This document shows, in pieces, positions 8,200 through 19,161 of a stretch of DNA of 64,000 nucleotides. This stretch comes from Polynucleobacter sp. MWH-UH2A. Lineage in GTDB: Bacteria > Pseudomonadota > Gammaproteobacteria > Burkholderiales > Burkholderiaceae. The stretch's first letter is position 1, and each line of letters begins with the position of its first letter. A model generated the notes under the pieces. The model saw only the letters and a list, made by a program, of their open reading frames with translations. It was not told the DNA's origin and ran no database searches. The DNA is taken from assembly GCF_018687195.1 (NCBI RefSeq), contig NZ_CP061321.1, forward strand, positions 806,001-870,000, read 5' to 3'. Made by a program: the position numbers and the translations under genes.

Positions 8200-10956
8200 A
8201 TGGCAACAACAACAGTAAAAGTACTCGCTAAGGAACTGAAAAGAACTGCGACTGACCTCTTGGAGCAATTAAAGGCAGCCGGGATCGAAAAAGGTTCTGA
8301 GGACGAGAGCATTACCGATAAGGACAAGACGGCCTTACTTGAGTATTTGCAAAAAGCGCATGGCAATGCTGAACCGGGTGCTCGTAAAAAGATCACTCTG
8401 ATTAAGCGTGAGAGTTCAGAGATTCGCCAGGCAGATTCTGCTGGGCGCACCCGTACCGTTCAGGTTGAGGTGCGTAAAAAGCGGGTCTTGGTAAAGCGCG
8501 GTGATGAGACTGCAACTCCTGCTGCCGCAGAAGCTGCAAAACCAGCAAAGGCTGCTAGCGCTGCACCAGCTAAACCGATTCTGACTGAAGAGGAGTTGGA
8601 GAAGCGCGCAGCAGAAGCTACTCGTCAGGCTGAATTATTAGCTCGTCAAGAAGCGGAAATGAAAGCTGCTGAAGAGGCGCGTCAAAAAGAAGTAGCGACT
8701 CCAGCCGAAAAAGAAGAACAAACTTCTAAAGAGGCATCTGAAGCTGCGGCCGAGAAAAAGGCGCAAGCCGAGAAAGCAGCGAAAGAATTAGCTGCTGCCA
8801 AAGAAAAAGAATTGGCTGATCTTCGTGCTCGCCGTGCCGCTGCCGAAGCGGAAGCTTTGGCGATTCGCGACATGATGAGTGCGCCAGCGCGTGTATTAAA
8901 AGCGCCAAGCGAAGTCGCCGCTGAAGAGGCGAAAAAAGGTACTCTACACAAGCCTGCAAAAGCAGAAGGTGCTGAAGAGAAGAAAAAACCAACTAAGGTT
9001 GGCGGCAAGACTATCAAGTCTTCTGAAACTTCATCAACATGGCAAGAAGAGGGTGCTAAGAAGCCTGGCGGCGGATTAAAGACTCGTGGTGATAGCTCTG
9101 GTGGTGTGGGTGGATGGCGTACTGGCGGTGCTCGCAAAAAGCAACGTCAAGTTGCTGAAGCCAATGTCGATACTAATTTCCAAGTGCCTACCGAGCCTAT
9201 AGTGCGCGATGTGCATGTACCAGAAACCGTTACGGTTGCTGAGTTGGCACATTCCATGGCGGTGAAGAGTGCTGAAGTGATTAAGTTGTTGATGGGTATG
9301 GGTCAGATGGTCACCATTAACCAAGTGCTTGATCAAGATACGGCAATGATCATCGTTGAAGAAATGGGTCACCGTGCACATGCTGCGAAATTGGATGATC
9401 CAGATCTTGATCTGGGTGCTGAGGGTCACGATGCAGAGTTGTTGCCACGCCCACCGGTAGTTACGGTAATGGGTCACGTTGACCACGGTAAGACCTCTTT
9501 GCTCGATAAGATTCGTGCCGCAAAAGTAGCATCTGGTGAAGCCGGTGGTATTACCCAGCATATTGGCGCGTACCATGTGGAAACTCCACGCGGCATGATT
9601 ACCTTCCTCGATACCCCGGGCCACGAAGCATTTACTGCAATGCGTGCTCGTGGTGCAAAGGCTACGGACATTGTGATTCTGGTGGTTGCAGCTGATGACG
9701 GTGTGATGCCGCAAACCAAGGAAGCGATTCACCATGCAATTGCTGGTGGCGTGCCATTGGTGGTTGCAATTAATAAGATTGATAAACCCGAAGCTAACCC
9801 TGAGCGTGTCAAAACAGAATTGGTTGCAGAGCAAGTGGTTCCAGAAGAGTACGGTGGTGATGTGCCTTTTGTTCCTGTATCCGCTAAATCTGGTGAAGGT
9901 ATTGATGCATTGCTCGAGAACGTTCTCTTGCAAGCAGAGATCTTGGAGCTCAAGGCGCCTAAAGATGCGCCTGCTCAAGGCCTTGTTATTGAGGCGAGAT
10001 TGGATAAAGGTAAGGGTGCTGTGGCAACCGTACTGGTCCAGTCAGGTACGCTCAAGCGTGGCGACATGTTGTTAGCCGGATCCACTTTTGGACGTGTTCG
10101 TGCGATGCTGGATGAAAACGGGAAGCCTTGTAATGAGGCTGGTCCTTCTATTCCGGTGGAGATCCAAGGTTTGGCAGAAGTGCCTGCCGCTGGTGAAACA
10201 GTTCAGGTTGTTCCAGATGAGCGCAAAGCCCGTGAGATTGCACTCTTCCGTCAAGGTAAGTTCCGCGATGTGAAGTTGGCAAAACAACAAGCAGTCAAAC
10301 TTGAGACCATGATGGAAAACATGGGCGAGGGCGCGATTGAGGCGAAGTTGCTGCCATTGATCATCAAGGCAGACGTACAAGGCTCTCAAGAAGCCTTGGC
10401 TCAATCTTTAATGAAGCTATCTACACCAGAAGTGAAGGTGCAGATTGTTCACGCTGCTGTGGGTGGTATTACCGAGACTGACGTGAATTTGGCGGTTGCT
10501 TCTAAGGCTGTCATTATTGGCTTTAACTCTCGTGCTGATGCGGCTGCTCGTAAGCTGGCTGAAAACAATGGTGTTGACATTCGTTATCACAACATTATTT
10601 ATGACGCGGTAGATGAAGTGAAGCTTGCTTTAAGTGGCATGTTGACTCCAGACAAGAAAGAAGAGATCACTGGCTTGGTAGAGATTCGTCAAGTCTTCTT
10701 GGTATCTAAAGTTGGCGCGATTGCCGGTTGCTTGGTGGTTGACGGGGTTGTTAAACGTACATCTAGCGTTCGTCTCTTGCGTGACAACGTGGTTATCTGG
10801 TCTGGTGAGCTCGATTCGCTTAAACGCTTTAAAGATGACGCAAAGGAAGTTCGCGCCGGCGTTGAGTGCGGTCTGTCACTAAAAGGCTATAACGATATTA
10901 AAGAAGGCGATCAACTCGAAGTATTTGAAGTAACCGAAGTTGCTCGTTCTCTGTAA
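8200..10956 (+). CDS. infB: Translation initiation factor IF-2
   Basis: 918 residues. An N-terminal IF2_N domain (about 1-55) precedes a long charged Ala/Glu/Lys-rich helical linker (about 100-300) and a second IF2_N-type domain (about 335-390). The GTPase domain has G1 GHVDHGKT (from about residue 425), DTPGHEAF and NKID. Domains II to IV follow. IF-2 brings fMet-tRNA to the 30S subunit and drives subunit joining. GAGAGGAAG before the ATG is a good ribosome-binding site. It lies 13 bases after nusA. Confidence 0.97.
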   Translation: MATTTVKVLAKELKRTATDLLEQLKAAGIEKGSEDESITDKDKTALLEYLQKAHGNAEPGARKKITLIKRESSEIRQADSAGRTRTVQVEVRKKRVLVKRGDETATPAAAEAAKPAKAASAAPAKPILTEEELEKRAAEATRQAELLARQEAEMKAAEEARQKEVATPAEKEEQTSKEASEAAAEKKAQAEKAAKELAAAKEKELADLRARRAAAEAEALAIRDMMSAPARVLKAPSEVAAEEAKKGTLHKPAKAEGAEEKKKPTKVGGKTIKSSETSSTWQEEGAKKPGGGLKTRGDSSGGVGGWRTGGARKKQRQVAEANVDTNFQVPTEPIVRDVHVPETVTVAELAHSMAVKSAEVIKLLMGMGQMVTINQVLDQDTAMIIVEEMGHRAHAAKLDDPDLDLGAEGHDAELLPRPPVVTVMGHVDHGKTSLLDKIRAAKVASGEAGGITQHIGAYHVETPRGMITFLDTPGHEAFTAMRARGAKATDIVILVVAADDGVMPQTKEAIHHAIAGGVPLVVAINKIDKPEANPERVKTELVAEQVVPEEYGGDVPFVPVSAKSGEGIDALLENVLLQAEILELKAPKDAPAQGLVIEARLDKGKGAVATVLVQSGTLKRGDMLLAGSTFGRVRAMLDENGKPCNEAGPSIPVEIQGLAEVPAAGETVQVVPDERKAREIALFRQGKFRDVKLAKQQAVKLETMMENMGEGAIEAKLLPLIIKADVQGSQEALAQSLMKLSTPEVKVQIVHAAVGGITETDVNLAVASKAVIIGFNSRADAAARKLAENNGVDIRYHNIIYDAVDEVKLALSGMLTPDKKEEITGLVEIRQVFLVSKVGAIAGCLVVDGVVKRTSSVRLLRDNVVIWSGELDSLKRFKDDAKEVRAGVECGLSLKGYNDIKEGDQLEVFEVTEVARSL

Positions 10957-10968
10957 TTTGTAGTAGAT

Positions 10969-11337
10969 ATGCACAAGACTAGTCCTCATCGTAACCAGCG
11001 TCTCGCCGATCAAATTCAGCGAGACCTGGCCGAGCTTATTCCACGTGAGTTACGTAGCTCTAGTTTGGGCCTAATCACTTTGCAAAGTGTTGAGCTCTCT
11101 CCAGATTTGGCTCATGCCAAAGTGTTTTTCACAGTATTGGGTGCAGAGCCTGAGCATGCTTTAAATGCATTGCAAGAAAAAGCGGGCTACTTACATTCAT
11201 TGTTATTTAAGCGTTTGCATATCCATACCGTGCCGACTCTACATTTTCACTATGACAATTCTGTAGAGCACGGTATTGAAATGTCCAAATTGATCGATAA
11301 GGCGGTAGAGAGCGATCATCAGGATGAGAATCCTTAA
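10969..11337 (+). CDS. rbfA: 30S ribosome-binding factor RbfA
   Basis: 122 residues with the KH-like fold of RbfA. The conserved start ([17 protein letters not shown]) and the [12 protein letters not shown] strand are clear. RbfA binds the immature 30S subunit near helix 1 of 16S RNA and is needed for its processing and for cold growth. It sits 12 bases after infB and is followed closely by truB, the usual order. Confidence 0.93.
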   Translation: MHKTSPHRNQRLADQIQRDLAELIPRELRSSSLGLITLQSVELSPDLAHAKVFFTVLGAEPEHALNALQEKAGYLHSLLFKRLHIHTVPTLHFHYDNSVEHGIEMSKLIDKAVESDHQDENP

Positions 11338-11338
11338 G

Positions 11339-12250
11339 ATGTCCACGCGGATTGACGGAGTGGTTTTGCTTGATAAACCAGCAGGAATGAGTTCTCAGGG
11401 TGCGGTCACTGCAGTAAAGCGCGCATTCAATGCTGAAAAAGCGGGCCATACCGGAACCTTGGATCCAATGGCGACAGGCTTATTGCCGATTTGCTTGGGT
11501 GAGGCCACCAAATATTCGCAAGATTTACTTGAAGCAGATAAAACCTATATCGCACAAGTGCGCTTTGGATCTCGCACCGATACTGGCGACGTAGAAGGTT
11601 TGGTGATTGAAGAACTGCCATTACCTATTTTTGAAAATCAAGCCGACATCCAGAAAGCGCTTGACGCTTTACTGCCAAAATTTACCGGAGCGATTTCACA
11701 AGTACCCCCAATGTATTCAGCATTAAAGCGTGACGGCAAACCTTTGTATGAATACGCGCGTGCTGGAGTAGAGCTTGAGCGCACTCCGCGTGACATTGTG
11801 ATTCATAAAATTCGTTGGACTGATATTGCCTGGCCTCAAGCAACTTTAGAGGTCACTTGCAGTAAAGGCACTTATATTCGTGTATTGGCCGAAGATCTCG
11901 GAAACGCTTTAGGTTGTGGTGCCCATTTAGTGGGTTTGCGCAGAACAGAAGTCGGTCACTTAAGCTTAGAGCACTCTTTTACGATTGAATCGATTCAACA
12001 GGCTGTGCACGATAGCTCTAGTTATATTCTTCCGGTGGATGCGTTGTTGCAGACCTTGCCTCACTTAACAGTTGATGAGCAACAAGCAAAACGACTAGAG
12101 ATGGGTCAACGTGTGCCCCTCAATCTACCTTCCATCGAGGCATTGGTGCGCATTTATCGCGCCACTGCTGCACCACATAATTTTATTGGCACTGCTGATT
12201 GGCGCTCTGGGGTATTGCATCCAAAGCGTTTAATTTCTCAGGGACATTAA
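11339..12250 (+). CDS. truB: tRNA pseudouridine(55) synthase TruB
   Basis: 303 residues from the ATG at 11339. TruB makes pseudouridine 55 in the T loop of tRNAs. The family signature GHTGTLDPMATGLLP, with its catalytic Asp, is intact, as are KTY and SKGTYIRVLAEDLG. A further in-frame ATG at 11324 would add five residues and overlap rbfA. I prefer 11339 because the conserved sequence begins just there (IDGVVLLDKPAGM), but the earlier one cannot be excluded. It is the last gene of the rimP operon. Confidence 0.93.
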   Translation: MSTRIDGVVLLDKPAGMSSQGAVTAVKRAFNAEKAGHTGTLDPMATGLLPICLGEATKYSQDLLEADKTYIAQVRFGSRTDTGDVEGLVIEELPLPIFENQADIQKALDALLPKFTGAISQVPPMYSALKRDGKPLYEYARAGVELERTPRDIVIHKIRWTDIAWPQATLEVTCSKGTYIRVLAEDLGNALGCGAHLVGLRRTEVGHLSLEHSFTIESIQQAVHDSSSYILPVDALLQTLPHLTVDEQQAKRLEMGQRVPLNLPSIEALVRIYRATAAPHNFIGTADWRSGVLHPKRLISQGH

Positions 12251-12309
12251 GGTAACCCAAATAGAACCAACTACCCATTTTTTATTATCTTTAACTTTAG
12301 AAGCTTCAC

Positions 12310-14127
12310 ATGACTAAACGCGCACTTCGTAATATCGCTATCATCGCCCACGTTGACCACGGTAAAACTACCTTGGTTGACCAACTCTTGCGTCAATCCG
12401 GCACCTTCCGCTCAAATGAGAAAGTGGCCGAACGCGTCATGGACTCAAACGATCTTGAAAAAGAGCGTGGCATTACCATTTTGTCCAAAAACTGCGCGGT
12501 TGAATACGATGGCACTCACATCAACATCGTAGATACGCCAGGACACGCAGACTTTGGTGGTGAAGTAGAGCGTGTGCTCTCGATGGTTGATGGTGTGCTC
12601 TTGTTGGTTGATGCGGTTGAAGGCCCAATGCCACAGACTCGCTTCGTTACCAAGAAGGCATTGGCTCTTGGACTCAAGCCAATCGTTGTTATTAATAAAG
12701 TGGATCGCCCAGGCGCACGTACTGACTACGTTATTAATGCCACATTTGAGTTGTTTGATAAATTAGGTGCTACAGAAGAGCAGTTAGACTTCCCAGTTGT
12801 ATATGCCTCTGGTTTGAACGGTTACGCCGGCATGACGGATGATGTTCGTGAAGGTGATATGCGTCCTTTGTTTGACACAGTCCTCAAGCATGTTCCAGTG
12901 CGTGACGATAATCCGGATGGTCCTTTGCAGTTACAGATCACCTCTATTGAATACAGCACTTATGTCGGTAAGATTGGTGTTGGTCGTGTCAATCGCGGTA
13001 CTGTAAAGCCAGGCATGGATGTCGTCTTTATGGATGGTCCAGAGGGTGTGCAGCGTAAGGGTCGCATTAACCAAGTATTAAAGTTTCGCGGTTTAGAGCG
13101 TGAATTGGTTGATGAAGCGCAAGCGGGTGACATCGTATTGATTAACGGTATTGAAGATTTAGCAATTGGTACTACTGTATGTGCTCCAGATACACCTGAA
13201 GCATTACCAATGCTCAAAATTGATGAGCCAACTTTGACCATGAACTTTATGGTGAACACCAGCCCATTGGCAGGTCGTGAGGGTAAGTTTGTAACTAGCC
13301 GCCAAATTCGTGAGCGCTTGGATCGTGAGTTGAAGTCCAATATGGCCTTGCGCGTAAAAGACACTGACGATGACACCGTATTTGAAGTATCTGGCCGTGG
13401 TGAATTGCACCTCACCATTTTGGTGGAGACAATGCGTCGTGAAGGCTATGAGTTAGCAGTTTCTCGTCCTCGCGTGGTTTTCCATGAAGAAGATGGCGTC
13501 AAGATGGAGCCATATGAGAACTTGACCGTAGATCTTGAGGACACAACTCAAGGCGCGGTGATGGAAGACTTGGGTAAGCGTAAGGGTGAGTTACTCGATA
13601 TGGTGAGCGACGGTAAAGGCCGTACACGTTTAGAGTACCGCATTCCTGCGCGTGGTTTGATTGGTTTCCAAGGTGACTTTATGACCATGACTCGCGGTAA
13701 TGGTTTGATGAGTCATACATTTGATTCGTATGCACCTGCTAAGGACGGTATCTTGGGTGAGCGTCATAACGGCGTGTTAGTGAGTCAGGATGATGGCGAA
13801 GCAGTTGCTTACGCATTATGGAAATTGCAAGACCGTGGCCGCATGTTTGTAAGCCCTGGCGACCCATTGTATGAGGGCATGGTGATCGGTATTCATAGTC
13901 GCGACAATGACTTGGTTGTAAACCCAATTAAGGGTAAGCAGCTGACTAACGTTCGCGCTTCCGGTACTGATGAAGCGGTGCGCTTGGTTCCACCAATTGC
14001 ACTCAATTTGGAATACGCTGTTGAGTTTATTGACGACGACGAATTGGTAGAAGTAACGCCGAAGAGTATTCGTATTCGCAAGCGCTACCTCAAAGAGCAT
14101 GAGCGTAAAAAAGCATCACGCGAATAA
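12310..14127 (+). CDS. typA: Ribosome-associated translational GTPase BipA/TypA
   Basis: 605 residues, full length. The GTPase domain begins at once with AHVDHGKTT (about residues 14-21), then [21 protein letters not shown] and NKVDRPGA. Elongation-factor-like domains and the BipA-specific C-terminal domain follow. BipA binds the ribosome at the EF-G site and helps 50S assembly, above all in the cold and under stress. It follows truB by about 60 bases and is closed by its own terminator. Confidence 0.96.
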   Translation: MTKRALRNIAIIAHVDHGKTTLVDQLLRQSGTFRSNEKVAERVMDSNDLEKERGITILSKNCAVEYDGTHINIVDTPGHADFGGEVERVLSMVDGVLLLVDAVEGPMPQTRFVTKKALALGLKPIVVINKVDRPGARTDYVINATFELFDKLGATEEQLDFPVVYASGLNGYAGMTDDVREGDMRPLFDTVLKHVPVRDDNPDGPLQLQITSIEYSTYVGKIGVGRVNRGTVKPGMDVVFMDGPEGVQRKGRINQVLKFRGLERELVDEAQAGDIVLINGIEDLAIGTTVCAPDTPEALPMLKIDEPTLTMNFMVNTSPLAGREGKFVTSRQIRERLDRELKSNMALRVKDTDDDTVFEVSGRGELHLTILVETMRREGYELAVSRPRVVFHEEDGVKMEPYENLTVDLEDTTQGAVMEDLGKRKGELLDMVSDGKGRTRLEYRIPARGLIGFQGDFMTMTRGNGLMSHTFDSYAPAKDGILGERHNGVLVSQDDGEAVAYALWKLQDRGRMFVSPGDPLYEGMVIGIHSRDNDLVVNPIKGKQLTNVRASGTDEAVRLVPPIALNLEYAVEFIDDDELVEVTPKSIRIRKRYLKEHERKKASRE

Positions 14128-14146
14128 ATACAACAAGCATCACCAC

Positions 14147-14171
14147 AAAAGTCACCTGCGGGTGGCTTTTG
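14147..14171 (+). terminator. Intrinsic terminator after typA
   Basis: AAAAGTCACC (14147-14156) pairs with GGTGGCTTTT (14161-14170) around TGCG, with one G-T pair. The stem's A and T flanks serve as the T tract. It lies 20 bases after the typA stop and before tex on the same strand. Confidence 0.7.
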
Positions 14172-14223
14172 TACTTCATTGAATTCGATATTCCAAATAT
14201 AGAAAATTAACCAAATTAAATTC

Positions 14224-16575
14224 ATGTTGCCATCCATAGAACAACGTCTTGCCCAGGAGCTATCCGCTAAACCAAATCAAGTGGCGGCTGCCATTGCTTT
14301 ATTAGATGAGGGCGCAACCGTTCCATTTATTGCCCGTTATCGCAAAGAAGCAACTGGAGGTTTGGATGATGCCCAGTTACGCCTACTAGAAGAGCGCTTG
14401 AGTTATTTGCGAGAGCTTGAAGAGCGACGTAAAACTATCGTGGTCTCGATTGAAGAGCAGGGCAAGATGACCCCTGAGTTGCTCAAAGCCATCATGATGG
14501 CAGAAGATAAAACGCGCCTAGAAGATCTGTATTTGCCTTACAAGCCTAAGCGCAGAACGAAGGCTCAAATTGCCCTAGAAGCTGGCTTAGAGCCTCTGGC
14601 AAATGATTTACTGGCCAACCCAAATCTAGATCCAGAACAAGAAGCTACTAAATACATTAAGGAGGCCTTTAAAACCGATCAAGGTGACAATGCTGGCGTG
14701 CCAGACACTAAGGCCGCGCTAGAAGGCGCTCGCCAAATCTTGATGGAACGTTTTGCTGAAGATGCTAGCTTAGTTCAGTCTCTAAGAACCTATTTGCAAG
14801 ATCATGGTGTGGTTGAGTCTAAGGTGATAGCCGGCAAAGAACAAGAAGGTGAAAAATTTGCAGACTATTTTGACTACTCTGAACCTATCAAAGCTATTCC
14901 ATCCCATCGTGCATTAGCGTTATTTCGAGGTCGTCGAGAGCAAATGCTGATGGTGAGTTTACGTCTTGATAGCGAAGAGGAGAAGCCTAAATGGGATTCA
15001 CCACATAACCCTTGCGAACAACGCATTGCAAATCATTTCAAGATTAAGAATGAGGGTCGACTTGCAGATGCTTGGTTAGCGGACACCGTTCGTTGGACCT
15101 GGCGCATCAAATGCTCTATGCATCTAGAGACAGAGCTTATGACTGCCTTACGTGAGCGTGCAGAGACCGAAGCGATTAATGTGTTTGCGCGTAACCTAAA
15201 GGATTTATTGCTGGCCGCTCCAGCTGGACCTAGGGTCACTATTGGTTTAGATCCTGGAATGCGCACCGGAGTGAAGGTTGCAGTCGTTGATGAGACTGGC
15301 AAAGTCGTTGATACAGATGTGATTTACCCACATCAACCTAAAAATGACTGGACTGGCTCGCTTGTGACCCTAGCTAAGTTGGCTGAGAAGCATAAGGCAA
15401 CACTCATTTCCATTGGTAATGGCACAGCGTCTAGAGAAACCGATAAATTGGCGCAAGATTTGATTAAAGCCAAACCTGAATTGGGTCTTACTAAGATTGT
15501 GGTTTCTGAAGCAGGCGCTTCGGTGTATTCCGCATCGGAATATGCTTCAAAAGAATTGCCTGGCATGGATGTTTCCCTCCGCGGTGCAGTCTCTATTGCC
15601 CGTAGACTGCAGGATCCGCTAGCCGAGCTAGTCAAGATTGATCCAAAGTCTATTGGTGTGGGTCAGTATCAACATGATGTGATGCAAACCCAGCTAGCAA
15701 AATCATTGGTGGCGGTAGTGGAGGATTGTGTGAATGCGGTTGGTGTTGATGTGAATACCGCCTCAGCCCCATTATTAGCAAGGGTCTCTGGTTTAAGCTC
15801 AACGGTAGCTGAAGGCATCGTGGCCTATCGGGATAGCAAAGGTGCATTTAAATCTAGAGCGGATTTGAAGGGCGTGCCGCGCTTGGGTGAAAAGACTTTT
15901 GAACAGGCAGCAGGATTCTTGCGCATTATGAATGGACAAGATCCTTTAGATGCATCTGCAGTTCACCCGGAATCTTATCCATTGGTTGAGAAAATCCTGA
16001 AAGATATTAAGAAGGGCGTTAAGGATGTCATTGGCGATGCCAATTTACTCAAATCCTTGTCGCCCGAGAAATACGCTGACGGGCAATTTGGTGTCCCAAC
16101 GGTCACTGATATTTTGAAAGAATTAGAAAAGCCAGGAAGAGATCCCCGTCCAGAATTTACAACTGCTACTTTTAAAGAGGGTGTTGAGACAATCGGGGAT
16201 TTGAAGACCGATATGATTTTGGAGGGTGTGGTGACCAACGTTGCCGCATTTGGCGCCTTCGTGGATATCGGAGTGCATCAAGATGGCTTGGTACATATAT
16301 CAGCTTTATCCAATACCTTTGTTAAGGATCCGCACACGGTAGTTAAAGCGGGTCAAGTAGTGAAGGTTAAGGTGCTAGAAGTTGATGAAAAGCGCAAGCG
16401 CATTGCCTTAACTATGCGTTTATCAGATGAAGCCCCTAAGGCAGGACCTAAGCCAGAGCAAAAAACCCAGAACAGACCAAGGCAGGGTGAAATCAAGCGA
16501 CCACAAGAGGACCGAAGACAGGCGGCCCCTATGAATAATGCAATGGCGATGGCTTTAGCAAAGCTCAAGAAGTAG
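14224..16575 (+). CDS. Tex-type RNA-binding transcription accessory protein
   Basis: 783 residues. This is the Tex/YhgF family: an N-terminal helical part (Tex_N), a YqgF/RuvC-like domain (around 335-470, with [14 protein letters not shown]), helix-hairpin-helix motifs (about 500-570) and a C-terminal S1 RNA-binding domain (about 655-725, [18 protein letters not shown]). The last 55 residues are a basic low-complexity tail. Tex binds nucleic acid and affects transcription and stress survival in several pathogens; its precise role is unsettled. It begins 50 bases after the typA terminator. Confidence 0.93.
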   Translation: MLPSIEQRLAQELSAKPNQVAAAIALLDEGATVPFIARYRKEATGGLDDAQLRLLEERLSYLRELEERRKTIVVSIEEQGKMTPELLKAIMMAEDKTRLEDLYLPYKPKRRTKAQIALEAGLEPLANDLLANPNLDPEQEATKYIKEAFKTDQGDNAGVPDTKAALEGARQILMERFAEDASLVQSLRTYLQDHGVVESKVIAGKEQEGEKFADYFDYSEPIKAIPSHRALALFRGRREQMLMVSLRLDSEEEKPKWDSPHNPCEQRIANHFKIKNEGRLADAWLADTVRWTWRIKCSMHLETELMTALRERAETEAINVFARNLKDLLLAAPAGPRVTIGLDPGMRTGVKVAVVDETGKVVDTDVIYPHQPKNDWTGSLVTLAKLAEKHKATLISIGNGTASRETDKLAQDLIKAKPELGLTKIVVSEAGASVYSASEYASKELPGMDVSLRGAVSIARRLQDPLAELVKIDPKSIGVGQYQHDVMQTQLAKSLVAVVEDCVNAVGVDVNTASAPLLARVSGLSSTVAEGIVAYRDSKGAFKSRADLKGVPRLGEKTFEQAAGFLRIMNGQDPLDASAVHPESYPLVEKILKDIKKGVKDVIGDANLLKSLSPEKYADGQFGVPTVTDILKELEKPGRDPRPEFTTATFKEGVETIGDLKTDMILEGVVTNVAAFGAFVDIGVHQDGLVHISALSNTFVKDPHTVVKAGQVVKVKVLEVDEKRKRIALTMRLSDEAPKAGPKPEQKTQNRPRQGEIKRPQEDRRQAAPMNNAMAMALAKLKK

Positions 16576-16585
16576 TATTTAGAGT

Positions 16586-17494
16586 ATGAGCAAGGCGAAT
16601 TCAGAGGGAGTGTCGGCATCGCGGGTGTATTTGCCAGCAGATCAATCCCATCTGAATGTATTGCAATTTTTCATCATTCAATTTCCGCATATAGAAGCAG
16701 CTGAATGGGAAAAGCGTTTTGCGGATGGCTTGATACTTGATCTTGATGGTCACGCGTTAGCGGCGCATGACCCCTATCAACCCAATACACACTTGCACTA
16801 CTTCAGAAGATTGGCTCGTGAGCCAGAGATTCCGTATGAAGAGCGCATCCTCTTTCAGGATGAGCACTTGCTGGTTGCAGATAAGCCTCATTTTTTACCA
16901 GTAACGCCTAGCGGTTTGTATTTGCATCAAACTTTACTCAATCGTCTGAAGAAGAAAACCCAAATTCAGACGCTGAGCCCAATTCACCGTATAGACCGAG
17001 ATACAGCAGGCTTAGTGATCTTCTCTATTAATCCAGGTGAGAGGGGTAAATACCAAAATCTGTTTCGCGATCGAATGGTAAATAAGATGTATGAGGCAAT
17101 TGCGCCCTATTCTGAAGGGCTCATCAAAAGATTGCCGCTGACTTATCGAAGTCGCTTAGAAGAGTCAGAGCACTTTTTGCAAATGCAAGAGGTGGAAGGT
17201 GAGGCAAATTCAGATACGCAGATTGAATTACTTGAAATCAGCAATCCTTGGGCGAGATATCGTTTGAAGCCAGGTAGCGGAAAAAAGCATCAGTTACGTG
17301 CACACCTGAATGCGCTAAAAATTCCGATTAAGAATGATCAAATCTATCCAGTTCTTACGCCTTATCAGGAATACGAACTTGATTTCACAAAGCCATTACA
17401 GTTGTTGGCTAAAGCTATATCCTTTGATGACCCTATTACGGGTGTAGCTAGAGAATTTTTTAGTAGTCAAGAATTGGAATTCGGATTAAATTGA
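16586..17494 (+). CDS. RluA-family pseudouridine synthase
   Basis: 302 residues. The RluA catalytic signature appears as HRIDRDTAG (134-142) with catalytic Asp137, plus GSGKKHQLRAHL near the C-terminus. No intact S4 domain is evident before it, only a degenerate N-terminal region (about 20-80). The target could be tRNA or rRNA; several family members share this form and the exact uridine cannot be assigned. It starts 10 bases after tex. Confidence 0.88.
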   Translation: MSKANSEGVSASRVYLPADQSHLNVLQFFIIQFPHIEAAEWEKRFADGLILDLDGHALAAHDPYQPNTHLHYFRRLAREPEIPYEERILFQDEHLLVADKPHFLPVTPSGLYLHQTLLNRLKKKTQIQTLSPIHRIDRDTAGLVIFSINPGERGKYQNLFRDRMVNKMYEAIAPYSEGLIKRLPLTYRSRLEESEHFLQMQEVEGEANSDTQIELLEISNPWARYRLKPGSGKKHQLRAHLNALKIPIKNDQIYPVLTPYQEYELDFTKPLQLLAKAISFDDPITGVAREFFSSQELEFGLN

Positions 17495-17528
17495 AGTTAT
17501 CAACTTAAGCATATAAGGAACAATCAGA

Positions 17529-17783
17529 ATGAGCAAAGAAGAATTGGGTGCCGATGGCCTGCCAGGGCATGATTACTTTTTAGATGCGGTTAACCATATC
17601 GACGAGGCTGTGAAGAGCAATACCATTGCTATTGGTGCTGCCAAGGGAATTGTCTTTAGCCTGGTTGAAACATTGGGTGCTATGGTTGGCGATCCCGACC
17701 TACCAAGCCATCTCAAGTCTGGTTATATGGGCGCCCTGGATTTGGCCGCAGAGCTTGAGGCTAAGCTTGAAAAGATGAAGTGA
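17529..17783 (+). CDS. Small conserved-looking protein of unknown function
   Basis: 84 residues, with no family I recognise. It is rich in Ala, Leu, Gly and acidic residues and looks helical and soluble. It has no signal peptide, membrane segment or cysteine. A good ribosome-binding site (AAGGAA, 17515-17520) and normal codon use support it as a real gene. It lies 34 bases after the pseudouridine synthase gene and is followed by a strong hairpin, so it may end that transcript. Confidence 0.75.
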   Translation: MSKEELGADGLPGHDYFLDAVNHIDEAVKSNTIAIGAAKGIVFSLVETLGAMVGDPDLPSHLKSGYMGALDLAAELEAKLEKMK

Positions 17784-17829
17784 TCTAGAGTCGGATTTAG
17801 ATCGCTGTCTTACCAGCATTACTGGGATT

Positions 17830-17851
17830 CAGGGCAACTACGGTTGCCCTG
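17830..17851. terminator. Strong hairpin between the small gene and dusA, possible terminator
   Basis: CAGGGCAAC (17830-17838) pairs perfectly with GTTGCCCTG (17843-17851) around TACG. The T tract is poor: TTGCCTTT follows. It probably ends transcription from tex and its followers or stabilises their 3' end. Confidence 0.5.
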
Positions 17852-17885
17852 TTGCCTTTAAAATAGAGCATCGATTAATGCATAG

Positions 17886-18977
17886 ATGTTTATGAATAGT
17901 GCCCCACAAAAGCGAATGGCGGTTGCTCCGATGATGGAGTGGACAGACCGTCATTGCCGCTCTTTTCACCGCTCACTTAGCAAGGAAGCCGTCTTATATA
18001 CAGAGATGGTAACAACTGGCGCACTGATGCATGGTGATATACCGCGCCACTTAGATTACTCGCAGGATCAACATCCTGTTGTATTGCAATTAGGAGGGTC
18101 TGAGCCAAATGATTTAGCTATATCTGCTGAACTTGCTCAGCAATGGGGCTACGATGAAATTGATCTTAATTGTGGTTGCCCATCGGAGCGTGTACAGCGT
18201 GGAGCATTTGGCGCATGCTTAATGGCGGAGCCTAAATTAGTTGCCCAATGTGTAAAGGCCATGAAAGATGCTGTAGATATTCCAATTTCAGTAAAGCATC
18301 GATTGGGGCTCGATTCAATGGATGCATCTAGCTCAAAAGAAGACTATCAATTCGCATTGAACTTTATTATGTCTGTGGCTGACGCTGGAGCTAGTCAAGT
18401 AACGATTCATGCGCGTAACGCGGTATTGAAAGGTTTATCTCCAAAGGAGAATCGAAGTAAGCCGCCATTGAGATATGAGGTGGCAGCTCAACTGCGTCTA
18501 GATGCACAAAAACATTTTCCTAATTTAAAGGTGTTGCTAAATGGTGGCTTGGAATCCAATGAGCAAATAGCCGGTCATTGGGATGACTTTGATGGATTTA
18601 TGGTTGGTAGGGCTGCCTATCATTTCCCAGCAATGCTCTTGGGGTGGGATGATTTAATCCATACTAATGGCGATGCTGCAGGCTATCTCTTTAGTGAAAC
18701 TGAGTGGCATCGAATTCAGATTGCATTGGTTAAACAGGTACAAGCTTGGTTTGATGAATGTCGAGAGAAAGGTAAGCCGTTTTATATCGGGGCCTTTACA
18801 AGGCATATTTTGGGATTGGCGCATGGCAGGGCAGGCTCACGCTATTGGCGTCAACGACTCTCAGACCATCATGCTTTAGCCAAAGTGCAAAGCAAGGCAG
18901 CCATTGCAGACTTCTTTATTGACGCTAGCCTAACCCTTGGTGATTGGGCTGCTTTTGAGGTAGAGACCGCAGAATAA
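17886..18977 (+). CDS. dusA: tRNA-dihydrouridine(20/20a) synthase DusA
   Basis: 363 residues. DusA reduces uridine 20/20a in the D loop of tRNA with FMN and NADPH. The TIM-barrel motifs are clear: APMMEWTDRHCR, the catalytic cysteine region NCGCPSERVQRGAFGACLM (the GCPS Cys is the general acid), SVKHRLG and LNGG. The DusA-specific ending TRHILGLAHGRAGSRYWRQ is present. The start could be ATG 17886 or ATG 17892. tRNA-His follows on the same strand. Confidence 0.93.
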   Translation: MFMNSAPQKRMAVAPMMEWTDRHCRSFHRSLSKEAVLYTEMVTTGALMHGDIPRHLDYSQDQHPVVLQLGGSEPNDLAISAELAQQWGYDEIDLNCGCPSERVQRGAFGACLMAEPKLVAQCVKAMKDAVDIPISVKHRLGLDSMDASSSKEDYQFALNFIMSVADAGASQVTIHARNAVLKGLSPKENRSKPPLRYEVAAQLRLDAQKHFPNLKVLLNGGLESNEQIAGHWDDFDGFMVGRAAYHFPAMLLGWDDLIHTNGDAAGYLFSETEWHRIQIALVKQVQAWFDECREKGKPFYIGAFTRHILGLAHGRAGSRYWRQRLSDHHALAKVQSKAAIADFFIDASLTLGDWAAFEVETAE

Positions 18978-19009
18978 GGCTGTTTTAGCGGGTTTTTGCC
19001 TAAAAAGGC

Positions 19010-19015
19010 TATAAT
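19010..19015 (+). promoter_or_regulatory. -10 box for tRNA-His
   Basis: A perfect TATAAT lies 15 bases before the first base of tRNA-His. I do not see a good -35 hexamer at the normal distance. It gives the tRNA a promoter separate from dusA. Confidence 0.45.
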
Positions 19016-19030
19016 TTCACCTTCTTCAGA

Positions 19031-19107
19031 GGCGGACGTAGCTCAGTTGGTAGAGTCCCAGATTGTGATTCTGGTTGTCGCGGGTTCGAGTCCCGTCGTT
19101 CGCCCCA
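19031..19107 (+). tRNA. tRNA-His (anticodon GUG)
   Basis: The cloverleaf is complete. The acceptor GGCGGACG pairs with CGTTCGCC, with the extra 5' G typical of tRNA-His. The D arm contains GCTCAGTTGGTAGAG, the anticodon stem and loop read CCAGATTGTGATTCTGG with GTG in the loop, and the T arm is CGGGTTCGAGTCCCG. CCA is encoded (19105-19107). Confidence 0.97.
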
Positions 19108-19161
19108 AAATATCAATAAAGCGCTCCCCAAGCGGAGAAATGCATGGCTTGCACTGTATAG

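Noticed and set aside
8682..9137. Long open frame on the minus strand inside infB, and similar ones in acs, rluB and fdsA
   Set aside because: These are shadows of strongly biased coding sequence; their products are low in complexity and match no family, and the plus-strand genes are certain.
9076..9978. 300-codon minus-strand open frame within infB
   Set aside because: It lies opposite the conserved IF-2 GTPase domain. Its His/Cys/Asn-rich translation is what the reverse strand of that sequence would give.
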